From contig CAJTER010000001.1 in NCBI GenBank assembly GCA_910575405.1, positions 124,001-188,000 on the forward strand: a stretch of 64,000 bases of DNA, written 5' to 3'. This stretch comes from Clostridia bacterium. Lineage in GTDB: Bacteria; Bacillota; Clostridia; Peptostreptococcales; Anaerovoracaceae. The position numbers were made by a program, and so were the translations under genes. Every line of letters begins with the position of its first letter. Positions within the stretch are counted from its first letter, which is position 1. The notes beneath the pieces are model-generated. The model worked only from the letters and a program-made list of their open reading frames with translations, was not told the DNA's origin and did not search any database. Positions 16,628 through 25,610 of the stretch are shown in pieces.

Positions 16628-17599
16628 ATGACAGTAAAGGAGCAGGTATTACAGGCACTTGAGGAGCACAAGGGCAGCACTCTGTCCGGCGAAGCTCTGG
16701 CAGAAGGGATGGGTGTTTCCCGGGCAGCGGTTCACAAGGCCATCAAGGCTCTGCGGGAGGAGGGTTACCGCATTGAGGCGGTGACAAACCGGGGCTACAG
16801 TCTTGCTGAAAACAGCGACATGCTTTCCGCCCAGGGGATTGCCGCACACCTTGCTCCGGAGCTTTCGAGGCTGCCCATCCACGTTTACAAGACCGTGGAT
16901 TCTACAAATAATGTAGCCAAAAAGCTGGCCCTGGAGGGGGCGGAGCACGGAACATCGATTCTGGCCTTTCACCAGAGCTGCGGAAAGGGGCGTCTTGGAC
17001 GGACCTTTATTTCCCCAGCCAACACTGGAATCTACATGAGCGTTCTTCTAAAACCCAGCTTTGACATGAGCCACTCGGTGCTCATTACAACAGCAGCTTC
17101 CGTGGCCGTAGTGCGGGCCATTGAAAAGGTCTGCTCCTTAAAGCCGGAAATCAAGTGGGTGAACGATATTTATGAAAGTGGGAAAAAGGTCTGCGGCATT
17201 TTGACGGAAGCCATCACGGACTTTGAAACGGGCCGCATCGAATATCTCATCCTGGGCATTGGCATCAACTGCAGTACAAAGGGATTTTCGGAAGACCTGC
17301 TGAATATTGCGGGGGCTCTTGAGGGGAGGTTTTCCAAAAATCAGCTGGCGGCGGAGGTTCTGAACCAGCTCCTTCCTCTGGTGGCTCGCCTGGAGGAACG
17401 GACTTTTATCGAGGATTACAGAACTCATTCCATGGTCATCGGCAAGACGGTCAAGGTTTATAAGGGCGGCTATGAAGAAGGCAAAACAGCGCCTTTGGCA
17501 AGAGTTCTGGATATTGATGAAAATGGGGGTCTGCAGGTGCTTTACTCGGACGGGAGTCAGGAAACCCTGTCCACTGGAGAGATTTCCATCCGCCTGTAG
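16628..17599 (+). CDS. birA: Bifunctional biotin-protein ligase / biotin operon repressor
   Basis: A 323-residue group II biotin ligase (EC 6.3.4.15). The N-terminal 60 residues form a winged helix (LSGEALAEGMGVSRAAVHKAIKALREEGY), so it can also repress transcription. The catalytic domain follows: the biotin loop GKGRLGR near residue 117, KWVNDIY near 176, GILTE, and a C-terminal SH3-like domain. Biotin is activated to biotinyl-AMP, then attached to carboxylase carrier proteins. GGGGAGG precedes the ATG. bioY follows after 16 bp, so ligase/regulator and transporter form one operon. Confidence 0.93.
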   Translation: MTVKEQVLQALEEHKGSTLSGEALAEGMGVSRAAVHKAIKALREEGYRIEAVTNRGYSLAENSDMLSAQGIAAHLAPELSRLPIHVYKTVDSTNNVAKKLALEGAEHGTSILAFHQSCGKGRLGRTFISPANTGIYMSVLLKPSFDMSHSVLITTAASVAVVRAIEKVCSLKPEIKWVNDIYESGKKVCGILTEAITDFETGRIEYLILGIGINCSTKGFSEDLLNIAGALEGRFSKNQLAAEVLNQLLPLVARLEERTFIEDYRTHSMVIGKTVKVYKGGYEEGKTAPLARVLDIDENGGLQVLYSDGSQETLSTGEISIRL

Positions 17600-17615
17600 G
17601 ATGAAGGGAAGACGC

Positions 17616-18167
17616 ATGAGCCAATATCCAAAAACTGCAAAGCTTCTTTTCTGCGCCCTTTTTGCGGCTCTTACTGCCGTATGCTCTTTTATTTCCATCC
17701 CCTTGCCCTTTACTCCGGTTCCTGTCAATCTGGCCACTCTGTCCGTCTTTCTTGCAGGAGGCCTTTTGGGCGGCAGGTATGGGGCAGCCAGCCAGATGGT
17801 GTATTTGCTGCTGGGAGCCTTTGGGGCTCCGGTCTTTCACAATTTTACAGGCGGTTTTGGTATTCTGGCAGGGCCTACGGGAGGTTATATTATTGGATAT
17901 ATCGCCGCCGCCTTTGTCACAGGACTCATTGTAGAGCTGAGAAAGGGGAAGTGTTCCTGGGGGATTCTGCTTCCCGCTATGTTAGCCGGGCTTTTGTCAT
18001 GCTATCTCCTGGGCACGGTCTGGTTCATGCTCCTGACGGGCACGGGACTGGCTGCTTCCCTGGTAACCTGCGTGTTTCCCTTCCTTCCCGGTGATGGTCT
18101 GAAAATCCTTGCCGCCGGTTTTCTCATCAAGACTCTGCGGCCGGTTTTGCAGAAAAGCCGGATATAA
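17616..18167 (+). CDS. bioY: Biotin transporter BioY (ECF S-component)
   Basis: A 183-residue membrane protein with about six hydrophobic segments. It has the BioY signatures: PFTPVPVNLATLSVFLAG near residue 40, GRYGAASQMVYLLLGAFGAPVF, and GPTGGYIIGY near 95. BioY captures biotin and works with the shared EcfA/A'/T energy module, which is encoded elsewhere. The ATG at 17616 has GAAGGGAAG upstream. The upstream in-frame codons overlap birA and are not used. Its pairing with birA supports biotin as the substrate. Confidence 0.92.
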   Translation: MSQYPKTAKLLFCALFAALTAVCSFISIPLPFTPVPVNLATLSVFLAGGLLGGRYGAASQMVYLLLGAFGAPVFHNFTGGFGILAGPTGGYIIGYIAAAFVTGLIVELRKGKCSWGILLPAMLAGLLSCYLLGTVWFMLLTGTGLAASLVTCVFPFLPGDGLKILAAGFLIKTLRPVLQKSRI

Positions 18168-18238
18168 AGTTCTGATATGCGGGTACAGAAAAAGGCATCG
18201 CAAAGAAACAGGAGCTTACAGAAAGGTAGGTATTGAGC

Positions 18239-19372
18239 ATGAAGAAAATCGTCATCATTTGTATTGTTTTGGTCTGCCTCATCGGCGCAGGGCTGTTCCT
18301 GCTTCCCGGAGCCCCCGGTTCCGATGAGGGGAAGGAACCTTCCGCAGAGCAGGAGACCCTGCCGGAAAAGACTGCTGCGGAAAAACAACTGGAATCCATG
18401 AGTCTTGCGGAAAAGGCCGGACAGCTGTTTCTGGCCTGCAATTCCGGCTCTGTCATCAGTACGGAGGATATCGAAGCCTGTCAGCCGGGAGGTTATCTGC
18501 TGTTTGCCGGTTTTTTTGAAACGCGGGATCCGGAAACGGCTGCGTCCGATATTGCCAGCCTGCAGAAATCAGCCAAGGTTCCCATGCTCGTGGCTGCTGA
18601 TGAGGAGGGGGGAACAGTAGTGCGTATCAGCAAATACACTGCTTTTCGCGAAAGCCCCTTTCCCTCTTCCCAGGAGCTGTACCAAAAAGGCGGAATTGAT
18701 GAGGTTCTGAAGGCAGAAGAGGAAAAGGCGGAGCTGCTCCTGTCCCTGGGAGTCAATGTCAATCTGGCTCCTGTATGCGATCTGGCCGCGGACAAGTCTT
18801 CTTTTATTTATCAGCGGACCTTGGGTCAGGACGCTCAGGCTACGGCGGACTGCATTTCCCGCATGGTGACCCTTTCAAATGAAAAGAAAATTGGCTCCGC
18901 TCTAAAGCATTTCCCCGGCTATGGTCAGAATTCCGACACCCACACCGGAATCGCCCGGGATACCCGTTCCTACGGAGACTTTGAGAAGTCCGATTTCCTG
19001 CCCTTTAAGGCTGGAATTGAGGCCGGCGCTCCCTGCGTCCTGGTGAGCCACAATATTGTCGAATGCATGGATAAGGAAAATCCCGCCTCCCTTTCCAAAA
19101 AGGTGCATCAGATCCTGCGGGATACCTTAGGCTTTGAGGGCGTCATTGTGACCGATGATCTGTCCATGGAAGGAGTCCAAGGTTATACGGGAGGCGAAAA
19201 TCTGGCCGTTGCTGCCATTCAGGCGGGAAACGATCTGCTCTGCACCTTTGATTACAAAGAACAGCTTCCTGCCGTCATCCAGGCGGTAAAGGACGGGAAG
19301 CTTTCGGAAGAACAAATTTCCCAGTCCGCCCTCCGGGTGCTGGAATGGAAGGAAAGGCTGGGACTGCTGTAA
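18239..19372 (+). CDS. Glycoside hydrolase family 3 beta-N-acetylhexosaminidase-like lipoprotein/secreted enzyme
   Basis: A 377-residue GH3 protein of the NagZ type, which releases terminal N-acetylglucosamine from muropeptides. An N-terminal hydrophobic segment (IVIICIVLVCLIGAGLFLL) is a signal peptide or anchor, so the enzyme acts outside the membrane. A Glu/Lys-rich linker follows. The catalytic region includes ADEEGG, KHFPGYGQNSDTHTG near residue 222, with the His general acid loop, and the nucleophile Asp in VTDDLSM near 305. There is no C-terminal GH3 domain, as expected for NagZ. The ATG at 18239 is preferred over the TTG six bases earlier because AAAGGTAGG is then 8 nt away. Confidence 0.85.
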   Translation: MKKIVIICIVLVCLIGAGLFLLPGAPGSDEGKEPSAEQETLPEKTAAEKQLESMSLAEKAGQLFLACNSGSVISTEDIEACQPGGYLLFAGFFETRDPETAASDIASLQKSAKVPMLVAADEEGGTVVRISKYTAFRESPFPSSQELYQKGGIDEVLKAEEEKAELLLSLGVNVNLAPVCDLAADKSSFIYQRTLGQDAQATADCISRMVTLSNEKKIGSALKHFPGYGQNSDTHTGIARDTRSYGDFEKSDFLPFKAGIEAGAPCVLVSHNIVECMDKENPASLSKKVHQILRDTLGFEGVIVTDDLSMEGVQGYTGGENLAVAAIQAGNDLLCTFDYKEQLPAVIQAVKDGKLSEEQISQSALRVLEWKERLGLL

Positions 19373-19476
19373 AGGGGCTTTGGTAGTGTACGGGCCACCT
19401 GACAATGGGGGGCGCCTGGCGGTCAGTACCTAGCCGCGCTTTGTAGTAATGCAGAAGAGAGAAAAGGAGTAAACGT

Positions 19477-19623
19477 ATGATAAAATATTGTCCATCCTGC
19501 TATATGGAAGTGGAAACAGAAGAACTGGTATGCCCTCAGTGCGGCACTGCGCTGGAGGAACCTTTTACACAGGAAGAAGACGAGGAAATGCTGGAGCTTT
19601 TGATGAACGAAATTCGGGCGTAA
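19477..19623 (+). CDS. 48-residue zinc-ribbon protein
   Basis: A short gene with a good AAAGGAG site and an ATG at 19477. The protein opens with CPSC (Cys5, Cys8) and has CPQCG at Cys19 and Cys22, a complete four-Cys zinc ribbon. An acidic C-terminal helix follows (EEDEEMLELLMNEIRA). Such mini-ribbons are usually adaptors or RNA/DNA-binding helpers. No specific role is known. It lies 104 bp after the GH3 gene, in the same direction. Confidence 0.7.
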   Translation: MIKYCPSCYMEVETEELVCPQCGTALEEPFTQEEDEEMLELLMNEIRA

Positions 19624-19675
19624 GAAAGCATCGACCAAAGGAGCCTCTTCTTCCGGTTGTTTTTTGCATTTTTTA

Positions 19676-19704
19676 TTTACATTTTATGTAATTTAATGTA
19701 TAAT
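19676..19704 (+). promoter_or_regulatory. Rpn promoter, copy 1
   Basis: TTTACA (19676-19681), 17 bp, TATAAT (19699-19704). The palindrome TTACAT-TTT-ATGTAA overlaps the -35. The same arrangement precedes the Rpn copies at 36542 and 57224. Confidence 0.8.
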
Positions 19705-19802
19705 ATGGATCATTCATCCCCCATCATCCTGCGATATCTGGTTAGAGACTATTGCAATTATCAAAAAATACGTGGACTAAACTTACTTTTCAGGAGGTAT
19801 CA

Positions 19803-20816
19803 ATGAAACTTTCAGGTGATTATCTGTTGCAATCAAGTTACGGCAGTTTTATAATAAAGGAAAGTGAAACGCCCTACCGCACCCAGCGAAACTTCAAGGA
19901 TCGGGTCTTCCGGATGCTCTTTGCAGAGCCTGCCCATGCCTGGGAGCTATTTTGTGCACTGGAGGATGGCCCGGAAACCGCTAAAACCGGCCAACCGCCT
20001 TTCGAGGTAGTAACCCTGCAGAATGTTCTCGGTCACCACAAGCTAAACGATCTGGCTTTCCAGTATTCTAAGGTATTGCTCTCAATTGTGGAGCACCAGT
20101 CCAGCTGGAGCGAGAACATGCCCCTGCGGGAGCTGATCTACTTATCGAAGACCTATGAGAAGATTCTGGACATGAAAAAGCTGTACCGGAAAAAGCAGTG
20201 CAAAATCCCTCTGCCGCATCTCTATGTCTTGTACAACGGAGAGGAGGAGCGGCCTCTGGAAACGATCCAGCGCCTGTCAGACGCTTACTCCTTGTCCCAG
20301 GGTATGCCCTGGGGAGATTTCCATGTTTTGATAATTAATGTCAACTGGGAAAAGCAGCACCCTATCTTGGGCAAATGCCGGGTTCTGGGAGAATACGCCC
20401 AATTCGTTCATCAGATAAGAAGCAATTTACGGCAGGAAGGGGTTAATCGGGATGATGCGCTGCGGAGTGCGGTAAGCGCCTGCATCGAACAGGGGATTTT
20501 AAAAACATTTTTGGAAACGCATAGAAGTGAGGTGGAAAATATGCTGTTTGATATTACAGAAGAAGAATTTCTGGAGATTCGCGCTGAGGAAATGGCCGAG
20601 GATCTGGCTAAGGATCTGGCAAAGGATCTGGCAAAGGATCTGGCGAAGGATCTGGCGGAAGAAAAGGCTGAAGCCCTCCTTAATGACGAAGAATGGCTTA
20701 TAAAGGCACTTGTAAAACGCCCTCAGATGCTCAAAAAGTGTGTCCAGGCATTAGAAGAAGTCAAGGCACAGGAAGGCCTTGGGGTAAAAATGGATGATAC
20801 CCTTAGGGAAATGTAA
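19803..20816 (+). CDS. Rpn-family PD-(D/E)XK nuclease / putative transposase (subfamily B, copy 1)
   Basis: A 337-residue Rpn-type nuclease. The start MKLSGDYLLQS has AGGAGGT 5 nt upstream. RTQRNFKDRVFRMLFAEPA opens the domain; the active-site Asp is in KLNDLAF and Glu-x-Gln in SIVEHQ, followed by NMPLREL, so catalysis looks intact. Residues about 265-285 are a tandem AKDL repeat encoded by five 12-bp units (20598-20657). The gene is a close paralogue of the one at 56079, with the same promoter, but the two differ in this repeat region. A terminator shared with the 36.5 kb derivative follows. Confidence 0.88.
   Translation: MKLSGDYLLQSSYGSFIIKESETPYRTQRNFKDRVFRMLFAEPAHAWELFCALEDGPETAKTGQPPFEVVTLQNVLGHHKLNDLAFQYSKVLLSIVEHQSSWSENMPLRELIYLSKTYEKILDMKKLYRKKQCKIPLPHLYVLYNGEEERPLETIQRLSDAYSLSQGMPWGDFHVLIINVNWEKQHPILGKCRVLGEYAQFVHQIRSNLRQEGVNRDDALRSAVSACIEQGILKTFLETHRSEVENMLFDITEEEFLEIRAEEMAEDLAKDLAKDLAKDLAKDLAEEKAEALLNDEEWLIKALVKRPQMLKKCVQALEEVKAQEGLGVKMDDTLREM
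20598..20657 (+). repeat. Five tandem 12-bp units inside an Rpn gene
   Basis: Units of the form AAGGATCTGGCA/G (first unit GAGGATCTGGCT) repeat five times and encode (A-K-D-L)n. In-frame copy-number change would lengthen or shorten a helix without breaking the gene. Confidence 0.9.
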
Positions 20817-20850
20817 CATATTGCTTCAGAATCAGCCCTGAGAAATTAAG

Positions 20851-20887
20851 AGCCTCCGCACTGGATGTTTCAATGCGGAGGCTTTTT
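20851..20887 (+). terminator. Terminator of Rpn copy 1
   Basis: AGCCTCCGCA (20851-20860) pairs with TGCGGAGGCT (20874-20883), followed by a T run. The same hairpin and its flanks recur at 36753. Confidence 0.85.
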
Positions 20888-20908
20888 CATGTCATGGTTT
20901 TCTGTTTC

Positions 20909-21394
20909 TTATTTGATGAATTCCATCTTTGTCACCATGCGGATCCAGTAGGCGGAATCGGATTCGGGTATGATGATGCGTAGAGGAGCAGCTTCTGCAT
21001 CCAGAGGTTCTCCGTCAATGCCAAAGGCCAGTATGATATCGTTTTCCGAAAGGAACTTCTTGGACAGCGTGATATCATAGCCGTCCTCTCCGTAAATCTT
21101 AATCTTGGAATAGTCCGTCTGGGCAGCGCCGAAGCCTGCCAGCAGGGTTTCCAGCAGCGGCCCTGTGGCTCTCACCTCGCCGATTTTGTCGCTGGTGCTG
21201 TGGGTCTTCTTTGTGATGCAGTCAAGGGCCTTCAGGTCAGAAAGGGTGACGGTTTCGTCTTTTGTGGAAAGGCCTGTCAGAATAATTTTTGAATCCGCAT
21301 AGCCGGAAATGTCGATGTCATCCGTGCCGCAGCCGCCTATCAGCAGCGCCATTGCCAGGATGACCAAGATCAAAATGGATGTTCGTTTTCCCAT
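20909..21394 (-). CDS. Lipoprotein with a molybdopterin-oxidoreductase-like domain
   Basis: 161 residues. A signal peptide with lipobox LIGGC (Cys22) predicts a lipoprotein. The mature part follows the pattern of the oxidoreductase molybdopterin-binding fold (PF00174 type): a first strand with ILTGL, then SDLKAL, TGPLLETLLAGFG, a DGYDITL strand, and the end APLRIIIPESD. The conserved cofactor Cys is not recognisable. It may therefore be a binding module rather than an enzyme. It is the last gene of the 20.9-34.3 kb block, and the same fold recurs in its largest proteins. Confidence 0.7.
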   Translation of the reverse strand: MGKRTSILILVILAMALLIGGCGTDDIDISGYADSKIILTGLSTKDETVTLSDLKALDCITKKTHSTSDKIGEVRATGPLLETLLAGFGAAQTDYSKIKIYGEDGYDITLSKKFLSENDIILAFGIDGEPLDAEAAPLRIIIPESDSAYWIRMVTKMEFIK

Positions 21395-21395
21395 G

Positions 21396-21710
21396 TTATT
21401 CTCCTTCTACAATATAGTACTTGCCCGTTTGTGGATCCTTGTATACCTTTCCCATTTCCTCCAAGCCCTCTTCCCCGTCTATGGTCTGGGCGGAGTTATC
21501 GTCCACGCCCTCGATCTCATATTTGGCCTGGGGCTCCTCCTTGGAGGCGGTGCTGCTCACATCTAGGTTCCAGTTGATGATCAGCGCCAGCAGCAGGCCG
21601 CAGGCAAATACCAGCATCACGTCCGCCAGGTTTGCCATACCTGCCATGGGATCAAAGTCCTCTTCCTTCTGAGCAACCCGCAGCCGCCCGTTCTTTTTTG
21701 TCACTCTCAT
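21396..21710 (-). CDS. DUF2149 protein, ExbD-like partner of the channel
   Basis: 104 residues with the DUF2149 signature DFDPMAGMANLADVMLVFACGLLLALI. This is one membrane segment near residues 25-45, entered by an Asp, as in ExbD/TolR. The rest is an extracytoplasmic acidic domain. In other genomes DUF2149 genes sit beside MotA/TolQ/ExbB channels. Here its start overlaps the stop of the ExbB gene by 4 bp, which fits a two-subunit proton-driven motor. It is much shorter than a proteobacterial ExbD. Confidence 0.8.
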   Translation of the reverse strand: MRVTKKNGRLRVAQKEEDFDPMAGMANLADVMLVFACGLLLALIINWNLDVSSTASKEEPQAKYEIEGVDDNSAQTIDGEEGLEEMGKVYKDPQTGKYYIVEGE

Positions 21711-22348
21711 AGCCTCTTATCCCCCCTGCTCTGCTCTTCCAAAATGGTTTCCATGATGGTTTCCAGTCCTACCATGTATTCCTGATACCAGCGTTTGCGG
21801 ATTGCGGAAATGATGTAAGAGGCGGCAGCGCTGATGAGGCCCGCCACTGTGGTGTCAAAGGCGATGAGAAGGGAGCCGGAGAGGGTCTTCGTATCTCCCT
21901 GGCCCAGAGCCATGAGGCCGGGTCCCAGAGGAATAAGGGTTCCCATGAGGCCGAACATAGGGGCGATCTTGGCTACCAGATCGGTGATGCGGGTGATCTT
22001 GGCGTAGCGGTTTTCCTCTTCAAAGATGAGCTGCCTTGCCAGAGCTTCCCGTGTGGCATCGGGCAGCCCCGTGCGGATAATCAGCTCTCTGGCCGCTTTC
22101 TTTTGCCGTTTTAAAAGGCCGCTTTTTTTAATGATTTCCTCCAGCTCCCAAGGCGTCTTTTCCTGCATCTGGTCAATGAGAAGCGGGATCTTAGCCTTCA
22201 GCAGCCTGCGTTCGGTCAGGTATTCGGCCAGCAGACTGCCCAGCATGATGACCGTCACCAGAATCAGGAGCAGCAAAATTACAATGGTCGGTATCTGAAG
22301 CGCGCTGCTGACCGCGCGCAGTACATTTTTGACAGCTTCTGAAAACAA
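21707..22348 (-). CDS. MotA/TolQ/ExbB-type proton channel protein
   Basis: 213 residues. Three membrane segments are visible: residues 17-42, 125-150 and 160-185. The second and third carry the family motif APMFGLMGTLIPLGPGLMALGQGD and TTVAGLISAAASYI. A cytoplasmic loop with KTPWEL sits between the first two. The start is a TTG at 22348, with GGAGG 8 nt before it and no suitable ATG nearby. Such proteins use ion flow to drive a partner across the envelope. The block contains DUF2149 as the likely partner but no TonB. Confidence 0.82.
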   Translation of the reverse strand: MFSEAVKNVLRAVSSALQIPTIVILLLLILVTVIMLGSLLAEYLTERRLLKAKIPLLIDQMQEKTPWELEEIIKKSGLLKRQKKAARELIIRTGLPDATREALARQLIFEEENRYAKITRITDLVAKIAPMFGLMGTLIPLGPGLMALGQGDTKTLSGSLLIAFDTTVAGLISAAASYIISAIRKRWYQEYMVGLETIMETILEEQSRGDKRL

Positions 22349-22351
22349 ACT

Positions 22352-23668
22352 TTATACCTCCTTCATATATCGCCTTACCCGCAGGGCGACTCCAAAACCG
22401 AATACCAAAATCGACGTGTAGGCGGAAACGAAGACTGCCCTTGGGTCGCTTTCCTCGGCTTTATCGAGGGCCTGCGCATCCTGGGACATATCCTCTCTTG
22501 CCCCATCCGATGCTGCCGCTTCCTCCTCCAACATGCCGCCAATGCGGACTTCCTTTACCACGATTCCTGCGGCTTTTTTCTCTTTCTTATTTTTTTCTTT
22601 GGCCGGACTGTTTTTATCCGCCGTTTCCTTTTGACTGTCCGAAGCTTTGCTAGCCGCTGGGGCAGGCTTTTCGTCCGTTCTACCTCCTTCCGCCGTGTTT
22701 ATGGTGACGGAAGCGGTCATGCCATTTGGCGCAGTTGCGGTGATGACTGCGCTGCCTTTCTTTTTGATGGTAATAACGCCGTTCTGATCCACGGAAGCCA
22801 CCGACTCGTCGCTGCTGCTCCAGCGAAGCTCCGATACGTCAATGCCCCAGTCGTCTTTAAACAACTCGTCCCCTTGGATGACCGGGGATATTTTTTTCCT
22901 GCTTCCCACCTTCAGCTCTTTATCATCCAGACTCAAGCTGAGTCCCTTTACCGGGGAACCGTAGAGGGTAATGTCTATGCCGAAAATCACCTGGGTGGAT
23001 TCCATGGCCGTTACATCGCCGCCTCCGTAGCCGGGCCTGGTTTTCACGTTTTCCTGCAGAGCCGTCTGGCCCAGGCAAAAGCGGTAAGCTTCATCCGTGG
23101 TCAAGTCGGAATCCTGAGGAACTTTGCTGGGCTGCTTGGTGCTATAGCTTTCCAGTGCCAAAATCGAAGGCACGGTAATTCTCTCCTCAAGGGAGCCAGT
23201 CAGGGGCGTCAGGGTGTTGTCGTCGTGCCGCTCATAGTTTTTCTGCAACCTGGGATAATAGTATCTGGCCGCCGTCAGGTGCTGGGCTACGGTGAAGTTC
23301 CTCGTGTAATGCTGGTGCACGCCGGTTCCGTCCGTGGTGCGGAAGGTAATGTGTTTGACGGAGTTCATGTCGATTCCAGCTGCTTCGATGACATCGGAAA
23401 GGGTTGGCCCCTTGGCCAGGATGGCCAGGATGGTGCCCACATCCGTTACATTGGTGTAGCGCACCTTGGAGTTTCCCATAGCCTTCAGCTGGCTGTTTGA
23501 AAAGCGGGCTTTCTCCCGGATCTGACCTTCCCATTCCCCTGGGTACTGAACCCGGACGATGAGGGTTTCTCCCGCTGGCTCGGCATAGACGCTCTGAGGC
23601 AGAAGGAAACAGAACTGGCACAAAACCAGAGCTGCCAGACAAAGCATGGCTGCGATTCGTTTTTTCAT
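22352..23668 (-). CDS. Membrane-anchored Ig-like surface protein of the transport block
   Basis: 438 residues. It has an N-terminal signal peptide ending near QSVYA and a first domain resembling the molybdopterin-oxidoreductase fold (FSNSQLKAMG, VIEAAGIDMNSVKHITFRTTDG, residues 30-220). A bacterial Ig-like BIG2 domain follows (SLSLDDKELKVGSRKKI, WSSSDESVASVDQNGVITI, about 245-325). Next come a Lys/Glu-rich linker and a C-terminal hydrophobic segment (YTSILVFGFGVAL) with a short basic tail. It therefore spans the wall with its C-terminus in the membrane. It lies 3 bp upstream of the ExbB gene, so it may be the element that the motor moves. That is inference. Confidence 0.72.
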   Translation of the reverse strand: MKKRIAAMLCLAALVLCQFCFLLPQSVYAEPAGETLIVRVQYPGEWEGQIREKARFSNSQLKAMGNSKVRYTNVTDVGTILAILAKGPTLSDVIEAAGIDMNSVKHITFRTTDGTGVHQHYTRNFTVAQHLTAARYYYPRLQKNYERHDDNTLTPLTGSLEERITVPSILALESYSTKQPSKVPQDSDLTTDEAYRFCLGQTALQENVKTRPGYGGGDVTAMESTQVIFGIDITLYGSPVKGLSLSLDDKELKVGSRKKISPVIQGDELFKDDWGIDVSELRWSSSDESVASVDQNGVITIKKKGSAVITATAPNGMTASVTINTAEGGRTDEKPAPAASKASDSQKETADKNSPAKEKNKKEKKAAGIVVKEVRIGGMLEEEAAASDGAREDMSQDAQALDKAEESDPRAVFVSAYTSILVFGFGVALRVRRYMKEV

Positions 23669-23762
23669 CTTCCGCCTCCTTTCCCCTTTCCGTCGGCCGC
23701 AATCTGGTGGATGGTGTGTTTTTGATTACAATGGTTTGCTTGGGGCAAATCGGGCCTCGCTC

Positions 23763-24812
23763 CTAATATCCCAGCTTGCTTCTTTCGATGGTCCTTCCGT
23801 AGGAAAGCTGATAGCATTCCTCCACGTTTTGCTTGAGCTGTTCGTCGGATAAGAGCTGCGGGTACATTTTGTGAATCATATAGTCAGTTCCCAAAACGCT
23901 TACAATACCTGGGAACTCCCAGGAGTCCGCCTTTGCCGGCATGACGTAAACGTGCTTTTGTTTGACTGCTTTCATTTCGCTCCAGGCCGGATCCTTTAAA
24001 ATATCCTCCGCCGTGTAATTGGCGCTTTCCGAGCCGGTAATGAAGATATAGTCCGGATCCCAGGAAAAGATCTGCTCCGCTCCAGCGGAAGGCCATAGTT
24101 CCGAAGCCTCAAGCTCCTCGGCGCAGTTGAGCCCTCCTGCCCGCCGGATCATTTCCCCCTGAAGCATGGTTTTGTCCGCTACTTTCCCGATGGAAGAGCC
24201 CATGAGAACGGCTGTCTTTTTTTCCTTTACCGAGGCCACCAGCTTTTCCGTTTTGTCCAGCTTTTTGTTGTAATAGCGGATGAGCTGTTCCGCCTTTTCC
24301 TCCGCGCCGCAGACCTTTCCCATCAGATCCAGGGCAGTGATCATTTCCTCCGGCGTTTCCACATCAATGCCTACGGCCGGAATGCCGATTTCCTCCACCG
24401 CCTGCAAGGTATCCCGGTCGCTTGCCTTGTGGAAAAACAGATCCGGCTTCAGCTCGGCCAGGGCTTCGATGTCCGCCACGCCCTTTCCCACATCCATGCA
24501 ATTCGCAAGGGATGGCTGCAGCTCCTGCAGAAAGTCCTCTGTCTTGCCGATTCCCGTGATCTTATCTCCCTGATCCAGGTTGAGAAGGAAGCGGATGACA
24601 ACCCGGTAGCAGAGGGCAATGCTCTGAGGGTCTTTTTTGACCTCCACTTCCCTTCCCGCCTGATCCACGATAGTCAGGCTGTCTTCTGTTTCTGCCAGCA
24701 CAGTCCCCGCTGGCTCTGTGCTCTCCGGCGGCTCCCCTTTCCCTTCCCCGCAGCTGCAGAGCAGGCCGCAAAGCAGGAGCGCTGTGATTAATATACTGAT
24801 GATTCGTTTCAT
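23763..24812 (-). CDS. Substrate-binding lipoprotein of a FecCD-type ABC importer
   Basis: 349 residues. Lipobox LLCSC (Cys near 20). The rest is a class III periplasmic-binding-protein fold (PF01497) with two lobes joined by a long helix. Recognisable are IVDQAGREVEVKKDPQSIA, ADIEALAELKPDLFF, and in the second lobe IFSWDPDYIFITGS and PAKADSWEFPG. Such proteins bind iron-siderophores, heme or corrinoids. The sequence alone does not say which. It is encoded next to the matching ATPase and permease. Confidence 0.88.
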   Translation of the reverse strand: MKRIISILITALLLCGLLCSCGEGKGEPPESTEPAGTVLAETEDSLTIVDQAGREVEVKKDPQSIALCYRVVIRFLLNLDQGDKITGIGKTEDFLQELQPSLANCMDVGKGVADIEALAELKPDLFFHKASDRDTLQAVEEIGIPAVGIDVETPEEMITALDLMGKVCGAEEKAEQLIRYYNKKLDKTEKLVASVKEKKTAVLMGSSIGKVADKTMLQGEMIRRAGGLNCAEELEASELWPSAGAEQIFSWDPDYIFITGSESANYTAEDILKDPAWSEMKAVKQKHVYVMPAKADSWEFPGIVSVLGTDYMIHKMYPQLLSDEQLKQNVEECYQLSYGRTIERSKLGY

Positions 24813-24830
24813 AACTTTCTTCCTCCGCCT

Positions 24831-25610
24831 CTACAGGCCCGGCGCAATGCACACGGTTCGGCCCGCTTCTTCTACCCACAGCAGCTTTAGGTCGGTTTCA
24901 TAAATGCTGCGCAGGGTTTCTTCCGTTAAAATAGCTTTGCTTTCTCCCTGGATGATGTGTCCGTCCTTTCCTACGATGGCCGCTTTTCCCCCCAGCAAAA
25001 GGGCGTGATCCGGATTGTGGGTGGTGATGATGACCGAATACCCTTCTTCCTTCATTTGTCTGACTCGTTTGAGAACCCGGTGCTGATTGCCGTAGTCCAG
25101 GTGGGCGGTGGGCTCGTCGAATAAAATGGCCTTTGGTTTTTGCACAATAGCTCTGGCGATGATGACCTGCTGCCGTTCGCCGCCGCTGATGTCCAGATAG
25201 GAACGGTGGGCCAGGTGAGCCAGATTCATGCTTTCCAGGGTTCGCATGCACAAGGCTTCATCCTCCTTTGAGGGTCTTGCGAATATCCCCGTTTTAGGCG
25301 CGCGGCCCATCAGCACCACGTCCAGCACCTTATAATCAAAGGCCGGCGTATGGATCTGAGGCACGTAGCCTACGATTCCGGCGATCTCCCTGGCCTTCAT
25401 GCTGTTAATGGGTCTGCCGCACAGACAGATGCTGCCTCCCTCCGGGAGCAAGAGACCGGCCATGCAGTTAAGAAGTGTCGTTTTTCCCGCCCCGTTGGGA
25501 CCCAGTATGCAGAGAATCTCTCCTTCCTCCAGGCAGAGGGAAGCGTGATCCAGCACTTTGCGCTCGCCCTTGGGGTAGGAAAAGGTCAAATTGTCTACTT
25601 CATAAATCAT
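24831..25610 (-). CDS. ABC transporter ATP-binding protein (FepC/BtuD type)
   Basis: 259 residues starting at the ATG at 25610, which overlaps the permease stop by 4 bp (ATGA). Walker A is GPNGAGKTT near residue 38, the Q-loop is YVPQ, the signature is DISGGERQQ near 140, Walker B is AILFDEPTAHLD, and the switch His is in ITTHN. It powers uptake by the FecCD-type permease. The open frame extends far upstream through the permease gene, but that part is out-of-frame shadow. Confidence 0.92.
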   Translation of the reverse strand: MIYEVDNLTFSYPKGERKVLDHASLCLEEGEILCILGPNGAGKTTLLNCMAGLLLPEGGSICLCGRPINSMKAREIAGIVGYVPQIHTPAFDYKVLDVVLMGRAPKTGIFARPSKEDEALCMRTLESMNLAHLAHRSYLDISGGERQQVIIARAIVQKPKAILFDEPTAHLDYGNQHRVLKRVRQMKEEGYSVIITTHNPDHALLLGGKAAIVGKDGHIIQGESKAILTEETLRSIYETDLKLLWVEEAGRTVCIAPGL